Source: Planctomycetota bacterium (GTDB lineage: Bacteria; Planctomycetota; Planctomycetia; Planctomycetales; Planctomycetaceae). From it: a stretch of DNA of 64,000 bases. The stretch spans positions 62,001 through 126,000 of the forward strand of contig JAURQH010000102.1 in NCBI GenBank assembly GCA_030836185.1, given 5' to 3'. Positions 27,901-37,242 of this stretch are shown here, piece by piece; positions within the stretch are counted from its first letter, which is position 1; each line of letters opens with the position of its first letter. Under the pieces are notes generated by a model. That model did no database searches. It saw only the letters and a program-made list of their open reading frames with translations, and was not told where the DNA came from. Made by a program: the position numbers and the translations under genes.

Positions 27901-28704
27901 GTGCGTTGGTTCTGGTTGACATTTTTTATCGTCTGTCCCATTGCGGCAGTCGTGTTTTGTGTGATCGCTCCCGGTATGGACTGGTGGTTTCCCAGCGAAG
28001 CAGGATCTCCATTGGGAGAGCGGATCGACTCACTGTTCAATCTGATTTTGTACATCGTCACGGGAACATTTATCGGAACACAAATCGCCCTGGTTTATGT
28101 GTTGTGGAAGAGTTCCAAAAAGGATGACGAACGAGCCTGGTTTTCGCACGGTTCACACAACCTGGAAGTCATCTGGACGATTGTGCCCGCCGGGATATTG
28201 CTCTTCATCGCGTTGTATCAAATGGATGTCTGGGCCGAATATCGAGTCGTCTCGAAATTTCCGAAAGAAGCTCGTAAAGCTCCCGTCGCTGAAGTCATGG
28301 CTCGTCAATTCGAATGGCGAATTCGGTATCCCGAACCGGGTCGAATTTTGCAGATCCAACAACAACCGACTGATTTATATGCTGTCAACGAACTCATCGT
28401 TCCGGCCGCTAAACCGGTCATGATTTATCTCAAGACACAAGATGTGCAGCATTCTTTCTTTCTGCCAGAGCTGCGTGTCAAGCAAGACGCGGTTCCTGGG
28501 CAGATCATTCCAGTTTGGTTCGAAGCCACCGAGCCGGGTGAATATGTTCTTGTCTGTGCTGAGCTTTGCGGCTGGGGACATTACAAGATGGGTGCCCGAG
28601 TGGTGGCTTTAGCAGAAGAGCAGTTTGAAGCGGCGATGGAAGAACTGGCCGAAGAACAATCTGATGACGGGTTTGCCGACGCTGGCGACTCCGACGACGA
28701 ATAA
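27901..28704 (+). CDS. coxB: Cytochrome c oxidase subunit II
   Basis: This 267-residue subunit has two membrane helices (about 2-22 and 42-64) and a periplasmic cupredoxin domain that binds the CuA centre. The ligands are visible in CAELCGWGHYKM (Cys-x3-Cys-x3-His-x2-Met), with the upstream His in QDVQHSFFLPELR. The start is GTG with an AAGGAG ribosome site eight bases upstream. No fused cytochrome c domain is present, unlike caa3 oxidases; the two-haem lipoprotein before it probably takes that part. A final acidic tail (EEQSDDGFADAGDSDDE) is unusual. It is followed 15 bp later by coxA. Confidence 0.95.
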   Translation: MRWFWLTFFIVCPIAAVVFCVIAPGMDWWFPSEAGSPLGERIDSLFNLILYIVTGTFIGTQIALVYVLWKSSKKDDERAWFSHGSHNLEVIWTIVPAGILLFIALYQMDVWAEYRVVSKFPKEARKAPVAEVMARQFEWRIRYPEPGRILQIQQQPTDLYAVNELIVPAAKPVMIYLKTQDVQHSFFLPELRVKQDAVPGQIIPVWFEATEPGEYVLVCAELCGWGHYKMGARVVALAEEQFEAAMEELAEEQSDDGFADAGDSDDE

Positions 28705-28719
28705 TTAAAGAGGTGAATT

Positions 28720-30534
28720 GTGAGTGTAGCTCATTCTGTATCACACGACGCACATGGTGATGCCCACGGCCACGGCCATGAGCAGTCTTTCATCAGTAAG
28801 TACGTCTTTTCGACCGACCATAAAGTGATTGGAATCCAGTTTTTGGTAACCACATTACTCATGCTGATGGTCGGTGGGGCTTTGGCTTTGGGGGTACGAT
28901 GGCAATTGGCCTTCCCTTGGGAAAGTATGCCTTTGGTTGGTCGTCTGCTTTTTAGCGGCGAAGGTGGTCAGATCTCTCCTGAGTTCTACACCATGCTGTT
29001 CACAATGCACGCGACTGTCATGATCTTTTTGGTCATCATTCCGATTCTCGCGGGAGCGTTTGGAAACTTTCTGATTCCGTTGATGATCGGTGCCGACGAT
29101 ATGGCATTCCCGGTCCTCAACATGCTCAGTTACTGGTTTATGTGGCCCGCAATTTTCTGTTTCTTTGCCAGTTTCTTCTCGGCAGGAAATGGGGCGGCAG
29201 CGGGATGGACATCCTATCCCGTTCTGTCGGCACTGCCACAAGCTGCCCCGGCATCAGGAATGGCTCAGAACTGGTGGTTAGTTGGAGTCACTTTAGTCGG
29301 TGTTTCCTCGATGATGGGTTCGGTCAACTACATGACGACCATTATCAACATGCGAGCACCCGGGATGACCTTGTTCCGTATGCCGCTCACCATTTGGGCG
29401 ATGTTTATTACCGCCATTTTACAGGCGTTTGCTTTGCCCGTCTTGACGGCAGCCGGTTTTATGCTGGTTGCCGACCGCCTGCTTGGTACATGTTTCTTCA
29501 TACCGGCTGGGTTGGTTGTGAACAACGCCGATCCGACTGTCGGTGGTGGACAGCCATTGTTGTGGCAGCACCTCTTCTGGTTCTATTCGCATCCCGCTGT
29601 GTACATCATGTTGCTTCCTGCAATGGGAATGGTATCGGACATGTTGGCGAATGCTGCCAGAAAACCGCTTTTTGGATACAAACCGATGGTTTACTCAATG
29701 GCGGCCATTGCTGGCCTCGGGTTTATCGTGTGGGGACACCACATGTTTACGTCGGGGATGAATCCGGCTCTCGGAATGACCTTCATGACATCCACGATGA
29801 TGATTGCGTTGCCATCTGCGATTAAGACGTTCAACTGGATCGGTACAATCTGGGGTGGAAAGATTGAATTCAATACTGTCACACTCAACAGTGTGGCGTT
29901 TGTCTCGATGTTTGTTGTGGGTGGACTCAGTGGTATCTTCATGGCGGCAGTGCCTGTTGATATCTACATCCACGATACCTACTTCATTGTGGCTCACTTC
30001 CATTACGTTTTGTTTGGGGCCACTCTGTTTGGTCTCTTCGGAGCGATCTTCTTCTGGTATCCGAAAATGTTCGGTCGGAAAATGAACGAAGGATTGGGGA
30101 AAGCACACTTCTTCTTCACATTCCTCGGTGCTAACGGTACCTTCTTCCCGATGCACCTTCTCGGCGTTGCCGGAATGCCTCGGCGGTATGCCGATCCTTA
30201 TCTGCATCCGTATCTCGAACATTTTCTCCCCATGAATCAGTTCATGACCTATTCAGCCATTCTGATGGGGTGTGCCCAATTCCTATTACTCTTCAACTTT
30301 GCTTACAGCATGTTTTACGGTGAAAAGGTGGGACGTAATCCGTGGAAGGCCAACGGCCTCGAATGGACGGCACCTTCACCTCCCGGACACGGAAACTTCG
30401 ATGTCTTGCCAGTCTGTTATCGCGGACCTTACGAATACTCTTCGCCTCTCGTGGAAGAAGACTTCCTATTACAGACTGAATACCTGTCGCCACCTGATAA
30501 GGCGGAACCCGTTAAAGAACCCGAACACGCCTAG
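28720..30534 (+). CDS. coxA: Cytochrome c oxidase subunit I (haem-copper oxidase, A2-like)
   Basis: This 604-residue protein has about twelve helices and the haem a, a3 and CuB ligands: HATVMIFL (low-spin haem His), FYSHPAVYIML (CuB His and cross-linked Tyr region), GHHMFTSG (two CuB His) and VAHFHYVLFG (haem a3 and haem a His). The helix VI motif reads YSHPAV with no Glu, the mark of A2-type haem-copper oxidases, in which Tyr-Ser replaces the proton-channel Glu. It starts with GTG after an AGAGGTGA site. The N-terminus (about 7-25) is His-rich (SHDAHGDAHGHGHE), which may bind metal. It catalyses the reduction of oxygen to water and pumps protons. Confidence 0.95.
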   Translation: MSVAHSVSHDAHGDAHGHGHEQSFISKYVFSTDHKVIGIQFLVTTLLMLMVGGALALGVRWQLAFPWESMPLVGRLLFSGEGGQISPEFYTMLFTMHATVMIFLVIIPILAGAFGNFLIPLMIGADDMAFPVLNMLSYWFMWPAIFCFFASFFSAGNGAAAGWTSYPVLSALPQAAPASGMAQNWWLVGVTLVGVSSMMGSVNYMTTIINMRAPGMTLFRMPLTIWAMFITAILQAFALPVLTAAGFMLVADRLLGTCFFIPAGLVVNNADPTVGGGQPLLWQHLFWFYSHPAVYIMLLPAMGMVSDMLANAARKPLFGYKPMVYSMAAIAGLGFIVWGHHMFTSGMNPALGMTFMTSTMMIALPSAIKTFNWIGTIWGGKIEFNTVTLNSVAFVSMFVVGGLSGIFMAAVPVDIYIHDTYFIVAHFHYVLFGATLFGLFGAIFFWYPKMFGRKMNEGLGKAHFFFTFLGANGTFFPMHLLGVAGMPRRYADPYLHPYLEHFLPMNQFMTYSAILMGCAQFLLLFNFAYSMFYGEKVGRNPWKANGLEWTAPSPPGHGNFDVLPVCYRGPYEYSSPLVEEDFLLQTEYLSPPDKAEPVKEPEHA

Positions 30535-30551
30535 TTTGATATTGACTCACG

Positions 30552-31523
30552 ATGGATTCACTTCCGGCTTACAATCCCTGGTTGCACCGCTTTGCGGTCC
30601 TGACAACGTGCGTTGCACTGTTGCCGGTGACGCTAGGCGCATTGACAACTTCGGAAGGGGCCGGGATGGCGTTTCCCGATTGGCCAACTTCTGATGGCTA
30701 CAACATGCTGTTCTATCCTTGGTTACAATCTTCGGGGGACGAATTTCTCGAACACGGCCATCGTCTCGCCGGAATGCTGATCGGAATTTTCAGCTTGGGG
30801 CTGGTGACATTGGTCTGGAAATACGAACATCGCCTCTGGGTGACCGTGGCGGGCTTTGTTGTCTTATTAAGTGTGATTGCTCAAGGAATTCTTGGCGGAT
30901 TACGAGTCTTAGAAAATGACCCCAGACTCGCAATGGTTCATGGGCTGTTTGCGGCAATGGTTTTCGCCTTAATGGCGGCTGTTTCACTTTTCACAAGTCG
31001 TCGTTGGTTATCGGCCGATAAGGAAGAGATTCAGCGTGACCCTAATTTTGTCAAACCTTGGGCTATCGCGTCTGTTGTGATGATTCTTGGGCAATATATG
31101 TTGGGTGGTTTTCTTCGACATCGTGGGACGGCTCTGTTTGAACATATGGGAATGGCGGTTGTTGTTTTAGCCGTTGTTATCTCTCTGGTTGTTGCGGCTC
31201 GCAAAACAAAACTTAAATGGGTAATACGCCCTTCATGGTTACTGTTGGCACTCACCGTTTCCCAAATTTCGTTAGGTCTCGCCACCTTCATCACAAAGTT
31301 TGGCTTGAAGGCCGCGGGTTGGGTCGCCGTATCGGGAACCACACTACAAACCATGATACGCAGTGGTCATACGATTGTCGGAATGTTACTGCTGATGGTG
31401 TCCGTCATTGTACTCTTGAGAGCCTATCGGCTGTGTCGCGTCTGGAACGAACGACACTTGGAGAAAGCTTCGACCCAAGTACCGGTGTTGCCGGGGATGT
31501 CGATGGAAGGGGGGCTGCAATGA
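30552..31523 (+). CDS. ctaA: Haem A synthase (CtaA/Cox15)
   Basis: This 323-residue, eight-helix membrane protein oxidises the haem O methyl group to make haem A. The four conserved haem-ligand histidines are visible in GHRLAGMLIG, VHGLFAAMVFA, EHMGMAVVVL and SGHTIVGMLLLM. The N-terminal SEGAGMAFPDWP is another family signature. It lies 17 bp after coxA, and its TGA stop overlaps the start of ctaB as ATGA, so translation is coupled. Presence of both ctaA and ctaB shows that the oxidase uses haem A. Confidence 0.93.
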   Translation: MDSLPAYNPWLHRFAVLTTCVALLPVTLGALTTSEGAGMAFPDWPTSDGYNMLFYPWLQSSGDEFLEHGHRLAGMLIGIFSLGLVTLVWKYEHRLWVTVAGFVVLLSVIAQGILGGLRVLENDPRLAMVHGLFAAMVFALMAAVSLFTSRRWLSADKEEIQRDPNFVKPWAIASVVMILGQYMLGGFLRHRGTALFEHMGMAVVVLAVVISLVVAARKTKLKWVIRPSWLLLALTVSQISLGLATFITKFGLKAAGWVAVSGTTLQTMIRSGHTIVGMLLLMVSVIVLLRAYRLCRVWNERHLEKASTQVPVLPGMSMEGGLQ

Positions 31524-32455
31524 GTTCTGCCGGTTCTTCGACAACTCGTACAATGGCATTGGCAGGTCGCAATGTGATCACGGCTCGAATTACAGATTAC
31601 ATTGAGCTGACAAAACCCAAAATTGCCGTGATGGCTTTGGTGACAGTCACTGTGGGATACACACTGGCCGCCCAAGGGACTTGGTTCAGTTGGACTTTGG
31701 TCTCTGCGATGGTGGGGATTGCTTTGATGGCAGTCGCTTCCAGCAGTTTGAATCAGTGGGTGGAACGTGAGACCGATTCCTTGATGAATCGGACCGCAGA
31801 TCGTCCGATTCCTGCCGGGAGATTGCACCCTACGGAAGTCTTTTGGTTCGGATTTGGTTGCGGAGTGCTTGGTACTTTCATTTTAGCAACCTATGTTAAC
31901 GCAACGACCGCATGGTTAGGGCTATTCACTTTTGCTCTCTACACATTCCTGTACACACCTTTGAAGCGATATACCTCACTGTGTACCGCGATTGGCGCTG
32001 TGCCTGGTGCATTGCCGCCTGTTTTAGGTTGGACGGCTGCCGGCGGAGAATTGAACTCGGGTGCATTTGCCCTGTTCGGCATTTTGTTCCTCTGGCAGTT
32101 TCCCCATTTTCTGGCCATTGCCTGGATGTACAAAGAAGATTATTCGCGAGCGGGATTGAAAATGCTGCCTGCCAAAGTTCAAGCGGGTGGTACTCAGAAA
32201 ATTACCGGATATCTGGCAACGGCTTACGCGGCTGCTTTGATTCCCGTCAGCTTGATGCCGAGCGAAGTCGGGCTCGCTGGCTCACGATACATGTGGGCGG
32301 CTTTGTTTCTGGGACTCGGATATCTGGCGGTTAGCATCATGTTTATTCGCGATGAGTCACGCCGGTCGGCTCGACGCATTTTATATTACTCACTGATTTA
32401 TTTGCCGCTGTTATTGATCGCACTGACGTGGGATCATTTGGCATTATTGCAATAA
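31520..32455 (+). CDS. ctaB: Protohaem IX farnesyltransferase (haem O synthase)
   Basis: This 311-residue membrane prenyltransferase adds a farnesyl group to haem B, giving haem O for the oxidase. The UbiA-family motifs are clear: NQWVERETDSLMNRTADRPIP (about 84-104) and WMYKEDYSRAGLKMLP (about 206-221). Nine or so hydrophobic helices follow the family pattern. The start at 31520 forms an ATGA overlap with ctaA and has AAGGGGGG five bases upstream. The longer frame from 31217 would lie within ctaA and is rejected. It begins STTRTMALAGRNVITARITDYIELTKPK, where the last part is the usual family N-terminus. Confidence 0.94.
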   Translation: MSSAGSSTTRTMALAGRNVITARITDYIELTKPKIAVMALVTVTVGYTLAAQGTWFSWTLVSAMVGIALMAVASSSLNQWVERETDSLMNRTADRPIPAGRLHPTEVFWFGFGCGVLGTFILATYVNATTAWLGLFTFALYTFLYTPLKRYTSLCTAIGAVPGALPPVLGWTAAGGELNSGAFALFGILFLWQFPHFLAIAWMYKEDYSRAGLKMLPAKVQAGGTQKITGYLATAYAAALIPVSLMPSEVGLAGSRYMWAALFLGLGYLAVSIMFIRDESRRSARRILYYSLIYLPLLLIALTWDHLALLQ

Positions 32456-32511
32456 CACAACACGGTATTTCACACGACACAATGTTTCCTTTTAACGGTA
32501 AGTGATTCCTG

Positions 32512-33462
32512 ATGTCTGACTCGTCCTCACATTCAGCCGGTTCCAATCTCAAGATGGGGCTGCCGATTCCGAATTCCAAACTCGGGATGTGGTTGTTCCT
32601 TGGAACCGAGATCATGTTTTTCACGGCATTCATCGGCTCATACATTGTTCTCCGTATGGGCTCCCAAGGTTGGCCCAGTGATCCGCACGTCACCCACATC
32701 AGTGTAATCGCAGGTGGGATAAACACTTTTGTCTTGATTGTCTCCAGCTATTGCGTGGTGGTGGCTCACGATGCCATGCTGAAAAAACATTTTAAGACGG
32801 CTCTGAAATACCTCTGGATCACAACCGCGTTGGGATTCTTGTTCATGGGTATTAAATCATACGAGTATTATGGGAAATTCACCCACGGAATTTTGCCCGG
32901 TAAGATTGCCGAAAACGATTGGCAAGCCGCCCAGCAAGCGTTGGCTGGGTTTGACGACGCAGTCGAAGATACCGGCTATAGCGACATGAAACTGGAGTTG
33001 GCTGGCTTGGAAAAAGAGGTCGCCGGTGCTGAAGGTGGTGCGAAAGAAACCATGCAGGCACGCATTGATGAACTCAAAAAGTCGATCGCGGCTATCGACC
33101 CATTTGCGAACGACGTGAAACAATTCAAGACTTATGTGAAGAAGGAAGAATGGGACTTTGCGGAGCTGACTCAAGAAGTGAGTACACTCAAAGAATCCTA
33201 TCCAGAGAAGGCATCCCATATTCATGAACCGCATGTGATTTTGTACGGTAACATTTTCGCATCAACGTATTTTCTGATGACCGGTTTCCATGCGATCCAC
33301 GTCATCGTGGGGCTTATCCTGTTTGGAATGGTGTTGAAACAGGGTAACAAGCTGGATGAAACTTGGACCGATTGGGTAGAGAACAGCGGTCTTTATTGGC
33401 ACTTTGTTGACTTGGTCTGGATCTTTCTGTTCCCGCTGTTGTACATCGTTGATTTTGCATAG
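32512..33462 (+). CDS. coxC: Cytochrome c oxidase subunit III with a long helical insert
   Basis: This 316-residue protein has the CoxC core: [19 protein letters not shown] at 24-42, and [19 protein letters not shown] plus [17 protein letters not shown] near the end. The core is normally about 190-210 residues in bacterial oxidases. Here about 105 residues (130-238) are inserted between helices, rich in Ala, Glu and Lys with heptad character ([29 protein letters not shown]), probably a coiled coil on the outer side of the membrane. The insert is in frame and conserved-looking, not a frameshift. It could contact another subunit, such as the coiled-coil head of the octahaem protein. CoxD follows 65 bp downstream. 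Confidence 0.9.
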   Translation: MSDSSSHSAGSNLKMGLPIPNSKLGMWLFLGTEIMFFTAFIGSYIVLRMGSQGWPSDPHVTHISVIAGGINTFVLIVSSYCVVVAHDAMLKKHFKTALKYLWITTALGFLFMGIKSYEYYGKFTHGILPGKIAENDWQAAQQALAGFDDAVEDTGYSDMKLELAGLEKEVAGAEGGAKETMQARIDELKKSIAAIDPFANDVKQFKTYVKKEEWDFAELTQEVSTLKESYPEKASHIHEPHVILYGNIFASTYFLMTGFHAIHVIVGLILFGMVLKQGNKLDETWTDWVENSGLYWHFVDLVWIFLFPLLYIVDFA

Positions 33463-33527
33463 TTTTTGATTAAGTACATTTGGTTTGAAATCGGAATCAA
33501 TTCCGTTAGGCATACGAGGAATCCAGC

Positions 33528-34070
33528 ATGGCATATCGCGACACTGATCACGACGATCATTCTCACGGACACGTATCGTATCTCGTCATTTTCTTTGCTC
33601 TGGTGATCTTTACGGGAATTTCGGTCATTGCCGATGTCGTTCATATCCCCAGCACGGCTCTCAAAACCGTCATTGTGATGTCGGTGGCCGTCGCCAAAGC
33701 CACTTGTGTATTACTGTTCTTCATGCACATCAAATTCGAAGGCAATTGGAAATATATTCTCTTGGCACCGACAACCATCTTGGCCATTGGTTTACCAATT
33801 GCTTTGATGCCTGATGTTGCGACCAGCTATTACATCAGCGATGTTCCTCAAAAGTACGATTACGACGAGTTCATGGCCGTCCATGGAGATCATGGTGAGG
33901 GGCACGGAGAAGGTGAGCATTCCGAAGCCGGTCATCATGGTGCCGAACATGGTCACGACGAGGGCGATCATCACGAGGGTGATTCTGATAAGCATGATGG
34001 AGACATCGACCATCCCGAGCCGAACGAGGACACATCCGGTGCGGATGCGACGGAATCCAGTGAAGAGTGA
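33528..34070 (+). CDS. Cytochrome c oxidase subunit IV family protein with His/Asp-rich tail
   Basis: This 180-residue protein has three membrane helices (about 17-35, 43-65 and 73-93) with the KATCVLLFFMHIKFEG signature of prokaryotic subunit IV. The usual protein is about 100 residues. About 70 extra C-terminal residues, from HGDHGEGHGEGEHSE to the end, are packed with His, Glu, Gly and Asp and look like a metal-binding tail. The N-terminus also has DTDHDDHSHGH. A copper or zinc buffering role for the oxidase is a guess. A GAGG ribosome site precedes the ATG by eight bases. Confidence 0.85.
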   Translation: MAYRDTDHDDHSHGHVSYLVIFFALVIFTGISVIADVVHIPSTALKTVIVMSVAVAKATCVLLFFMHIKFEGNWKYILLAPTTILAIGLPIALMPDVATSYYISDVPQKYDYDEFMAVHGDHGEGHGEGEHSEAGHHGAEHGHDEGDHHEGDSDKHDGDIDHPEPNEDTSGADATESSEE

Positions 34071-35011
34071 TGTCCAATCCCGCTGCCATCAGCGTTGAGG
34101 CTCTTTCGTATTCTTACGGAGAGAGAGTTGCGCTGTCTGAGGTTTCTTTTGAGGTCAAGCCGCAAGAAATCTTTGGTCTTCTCGGCCCCAACGGTTCCGG
34201 TAAGACGACTCTCTTTCGGCTGCTCTGCACGTTGATGCCGATTCAATCGGGGGCTGCTTCGTTATCAAAGGCCGATGTGAAAACGTCTCCCGCCGAGGTG
34301 CGTCGTAAAATTGGCATCACGTTTCAGTCACCGAGCCTCGATGACCGTTTGACGGTCCGAGAGAATTTGAAGCACCACGGTCATCTGTACGGTTTGCGCG
34401 GCAGTGAACTGACACAACGGATCGAACAGCTTTTAACGCACGTTGGTTTGGTTGATCGAATGGGAGAAACGGTCTCCAAACTTTCGGGGGGCATGAAACG
34501 ACGTGTGGAGATTGCCAAGGGATTACTTCATCGCCCGGAAATTTTGTTGTTAGACGAACCCAGTACGGGACTCGACCCCGGTGCTCGTCACGATTTATGG
34601 CAATACTTGCGAAAACTCAGAGACGAACAGCAGGTGACAATTCTTGTGACCACTCATTTGATGGAAGAGGCTGAACGATGTGATCGTTTGGCAATTCTCA
34701 ATCAGGGTGAACTCGTCGCGATAGACACACCAGAGATGTTACGGAGTTCCATCGGTGGTGACTGCATCACCATCAGCACACCCGATCAAAACAGCTTACA
34801 GAAAAATTTACGAGATCGGTTTCAATTGGACGCGGTGATCATCGGAAATCAGTTAAGGATCGAAAGAGAGAACGGTCACGAACTGATTCGCGATCTTGTT
34901 GATGCGTTTCCCGACGACATCGAATCGATCTCGCTTGGCAAGCCAACTTTAGAAGATGTGTTCATTCAAAAAACCGGACATCGATTTTGGGAAGCCGAGG
35001 CGGTCGAATGA
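34070..35011 (+). CDS. ABC transporter ATP-binding protein
   Basis: This 313-residue ATPase has Walker A GPNGSGKTT near residue 37, signature LSGGMKRRVEIAKGL, Walker B ILLLDEPSTGLD, and the switch His in TTHLMEEAERC. It is of the NatA/DrrA type that drives ABC-2 exporters. The start used is the ATG at 34070, which overlaps the coxD stop by one base as TGATG; a GTG one codon earlier is possible. A C-terminal regulatory domain follows about residue 225. It is coupled to the permease gene by a four-base overlap. In this position it may serve copper or cofactor delivery for oxidase assembly, but the substrate is unknown. Confidence 0.9.
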   Translation: MSNPAAISVEALSYSYGERVALSEVSFEVKPQEIFGLLGPNGSGKTTLFRLLCTLMPIQSGAASLSKADVKTSPAEVRRKIGITFQSPSLDDRLTVRENLKHHGHLYGLRGSELTQRIEQLLTHVGLVDRMGETVSKLSGGMKRRVEIAKGLLHRPEILLLDEPSTGLDPGARHDLWQYLRKLRDEQQVTILVTTHLMEEAERCDRLAILNQGELVAIDTPEMLRSSIGGDCITISTPDQNSLQKNLRDRFQLDAVIIGNQLRIERENGHELIRDLVDAFPDDIESISLGKPTLEDVFIQKTGHRFWEAEAVE

Positions 35012-35862
35012 ATGAGCCTTTGACAACTTCAGCGGAATCCTCGAGTTACTGGCTCGCGGTCTGTTCGCTCTCTCAACGAGAGATTGTTCGATTTTTACGT
35101 CAGCGAACTCGCGTTGTGGGAGCCCTTGGCCAGCCTGTGATTTTTTGGGTTCTGTTCGGAGCGGGGTTGTATGGATCCTTTCAGCCACCGGAATGGGCGT
35201 CAGCCGAGATGACCTATCAGGAATATTTTTTTCCTGGTGTGGCGGTGATGATCCTGTTGTTCACCGCGATCTTTTCGACCATTTCGATCATAGAAGATCG
35301 CCGAGAAGGTTTTTTGCAAGGAGTGTTGGTGTCGCCCGTTCCTCGATCAGTGATCGTGTTTGGTAAACTGATCGGCGGGACGATTTTGGCAGTTGGTCAG
35401 GCTATTCTGTTCCTGATTTTTGGGTTTTGTCTGCATTGGTTCGGCTTGGCACCAGAAATTCAACTTAATCTGACTGTTCTTGATTGGTTGGCCGTTCTAT
35501 CATTTATGTGTCTGTTAGGATTAAGTCTCACCGGTTTGGGTTATGTCATCGCTTGGCCGATGTCGTCCACGCAAGGGTTTCACGCAATAATGAGCGTGTT
35601 TCTGTTGCCGATGTGGCTACTTTCGGGGGCGATCTTTCCTGTCGGATCATCGGGCTGGCTCTCGTGGGTGATGTGGGTTAACCCTTTGACATATGGAGTC
35701 GCCTGTTTGCGTCGTTTGATGTATTCCAATTCAATCAGTCCCGACGCGGTGGGATTACCGGGAGTGGCCCTGAGTTTTACTGTGACTCTTCTATTTTGCC
35801 TTGTGTGTGTGATAATTGCGACACGATTAACCAATCGGCGTTCTGCGTTGAATACTCGTTAA
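35008..35862 (+). CDS. ABC-2 type transporter permease
   Basis: This 284-residue membrane protein has about six helices and the ABC-2 permease signatures: QREIVRFLRQRTRVVGALGQPVIFWVLFG near the N-terminus, EDRREGFLQGVLVSPVPRS near 105 and WLLSGAIFPVGS near 210. It starts at 35008 with an ATGA overlap with the ATPase and GAGG seven bases before it; the longer frame adds only seven unlikely residues. The pair forms a half-transporter exporter embedded in the oxidase cluster. What it exports is not known; similar pairs near cox genes in other phyla have been proposed to act in oxidase or copper assembly. Confidence 0.88.
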   Translation: MNEPLTTSAESSSYWLAVCSLSQREIVRFLRQRTRVVGALGQPVIFWVLFGAGLYGSFQPPEWASAEMTYQEYFFPGVAVMILLFTAIFSTISIIEDRREGFLQGVLVSPVPRSVIVFGKLIGGTILAVGQAILFLIFGFCLHWFGLAPEIQLNLTVLDWLAVLSFMCLLGLSLTGLGYVIAWPMSSTQGFHAIMSVFLLPMWLLSGAIFPVGSSGWLSWVMWVNPLTYGVACLRRLMYSNSISPDAVGLPGVALSFTVTLLFCLVCVIIATRLTNRRSALNTR

Positions 35863-35898
35863 AGTCGAACCAGATGGCGTTTGGGAGAACCGCTCACT

Positions 35899-36768
35899 AT
35901 GAATCAAGAACACGCCGGAAATCAAGAAAACACCGGTACAACCACCACATCACCGGATCAAGCTCCAATGACAACTGGCATGAAGTTCATGTATGGCTTC
36001 ATTGCCCTGTTGTGGGTAGCCGCAGGTGCTGCTGTTTATGTGACGTTCTTCTCAGATGATGCTCAACAACAATTGGCCAATTCTGAGAATGCTTCTTCAG
36101 AGACACCTGAGGGAGAACAGGCTGAGGTGAATGAAGAGCACAAAACGATTGTGTTTAACTCACAAGGGGAAGTGGTCGATCCCGAAGAATCAAACGACCT
36201 TCCCCGAGCTTTGGAACCGTTCAGTCTGGTCAATCAATCCAATGAAGAAATTGGTTTGGAGGAACTGAAAGGGAAGCCTTGGGTGGGAACCTTTGTCTTT
36301 TCCAGTTGCCCCGGACCTTGTTCGATGATCACCGGGCGGATGAAGCAACTGCAATCTGAAATGAAGGGAGTGGATTTCAACCTGGTATCGATTACTGTCG
36401 ATCCTAAAAATGATACTCCCGAAAAACTGACCAAGTATGCCGATGCTTTTACCGCCGACCTTAAGAACTGGCATTTTCTGACCGGCGACATGAATGTGAT
36501 ATACGAATTGATTCGGAGCGGTTTCAAAATGCCTGTCGGCGAGATCAAGCCGGGAGATATTTTGCACACAAACAGATTCGTTGTCGTCGATCCTGAAGGG
36601 AATTACGTCGATTCGTTCATCGCACTACAGGATGAACAGTTTCATGCCTTGAAAAAACGCCTTCGGGATTTGTCGGAAGGATCATCTGAAATCGCAAATC
36701 CCTCCGAAGAGGCTTCCCCCGCTATCGAATCCGATCAAAGTTCTCCCACACCCGAGAAGGAGTCCTGA
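35899..36768 (+). CDS. SCO1/SenC-family copper chaperone
   Basis: This 289-residue protein delivers copper to the CuA site of CoxB. It has an N-terminal cytoplasmic Gln/Thr-rich stretch, one membrane helix (about 30-50), an acidic linker and then the thioredoxin-fold SCO domain. The copper ligands are visible in SSCPGPCSM (Cys-x3-Cys) and ILHTNRFVVVD (His). A charged tail of about 35 residues follows. The start at 35899 is chosen over a TTG six codons upstream. It lies after the ABC pair, inside the oxidase cluster, which agrees with its role. Confidence 0.9.
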   Translation: MNQEHAGNQENTGTTTTSPDQAPMTTGMKFMYGFIALLWVAAGAAVYVTFFSDDAQQQLANSENASSETPEGEQAEVNEEHKTIVFNSQGEVVDPEESNDLPRALEPFSLVNQSNEEIGLEELKGKPWVGTFVFSSCPGPCSMITGRMKQLQSEMKGVDFNLVSITVDPKNDTPEKLTKYADAFTADLKNWHFLTGDMNVIYELIRSGFKMPVGEIKPGDILHTNRFVVVDPEGNYVDSFIALQDEQFHALKKRLRDLSEGSSEIANPSEEASPAIESDQSSPTPEKES

Positions 36769-36774
36769 GTTAAC

Positions 36775-37224
36775 GTGAATGCTCCCAACTGGGTCTATAC
36801 ACTGCCCTCGATCAACGCGGCACTGAACACATTGGCGACAGTGTTGTTGGTCAGCGGTTATTTACTCATCCATCGAGGGCAGAAAGTTGCCCATAAACGC
36901 GTGATGCTCTCGGCATTTGCGACCTCAGTGTTGTTTCTCGTCTTTTATCTCACCTATCATTTTGCGTTGAAACATTATACCGGAGTCTCGTCTAAGCCGT
37001 TTCAGGGGCAGGGACTTATTCGCCCAATCTATTTTACAATTCTTATCACCCACGTCATTTTGGCTGCGGTGGTGCCATTTCTGGCGATGGTGACGATCTA
37101 TCGGGGGCTGAAGGGGCAGTGGGCCAAGCATCGAAGGATCGCCAGAATTACATTTCCTATTTGGCTGTACGTTTCGTTGACGGGTGTTATAATTTATGGG
37201 ATGCTCTATCGCTGGCCCGTTTGA
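36775..37224 (+). CDS. DUF420 family membrane protein
   Basis: This 149-residue protein has four membrane helices and the DUF420 family pattern: LPSINAALNT near the start, HRGQKVAHKRVMLSAF around 33-48, LILITHVILAAVVPF-like third helix, and KHRRIARITFPIWLYVSLTGVIIYGMLY at the end. Conserved His residues lie on helix ends. Members of the family sit near oxidase genes and have been linked to cytochrome oxidase assembly. The start is a GTG shortly after the SCO stop codon. Function in copper or haem handling is inferred from context. Confidence 0.85.
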   Translation: MNAPNWVYTLPSINAALNTLATVLLVSGYLLIHRGQKVAHKRVMLSAFATSVLFLVFYLTYHFALKHYTGVSSKPFQGQGLIRPIYFTILITHVILAAVVPFLAMVTIYRGLKGQWAKHRRIARITFPIWLYVSLTGVIIYGMLYRWPV

Positions 37225-37242
37225 ATCGGGAAGGAATGAATC

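Noticed and set aside
31217-31519. N-terminal extension of the ctaB frame
   Set aside because: It lies wholly inside ctaA in another frame; the true start is the ATG overlapping the ctaA stop.
33492-33505. Perfect palindrome CGGAATCAATTCCG between coxC and coxD
   Set aside because: Short, a single copy, no T-run; chance palindromes of this length are expected in 64 kb.
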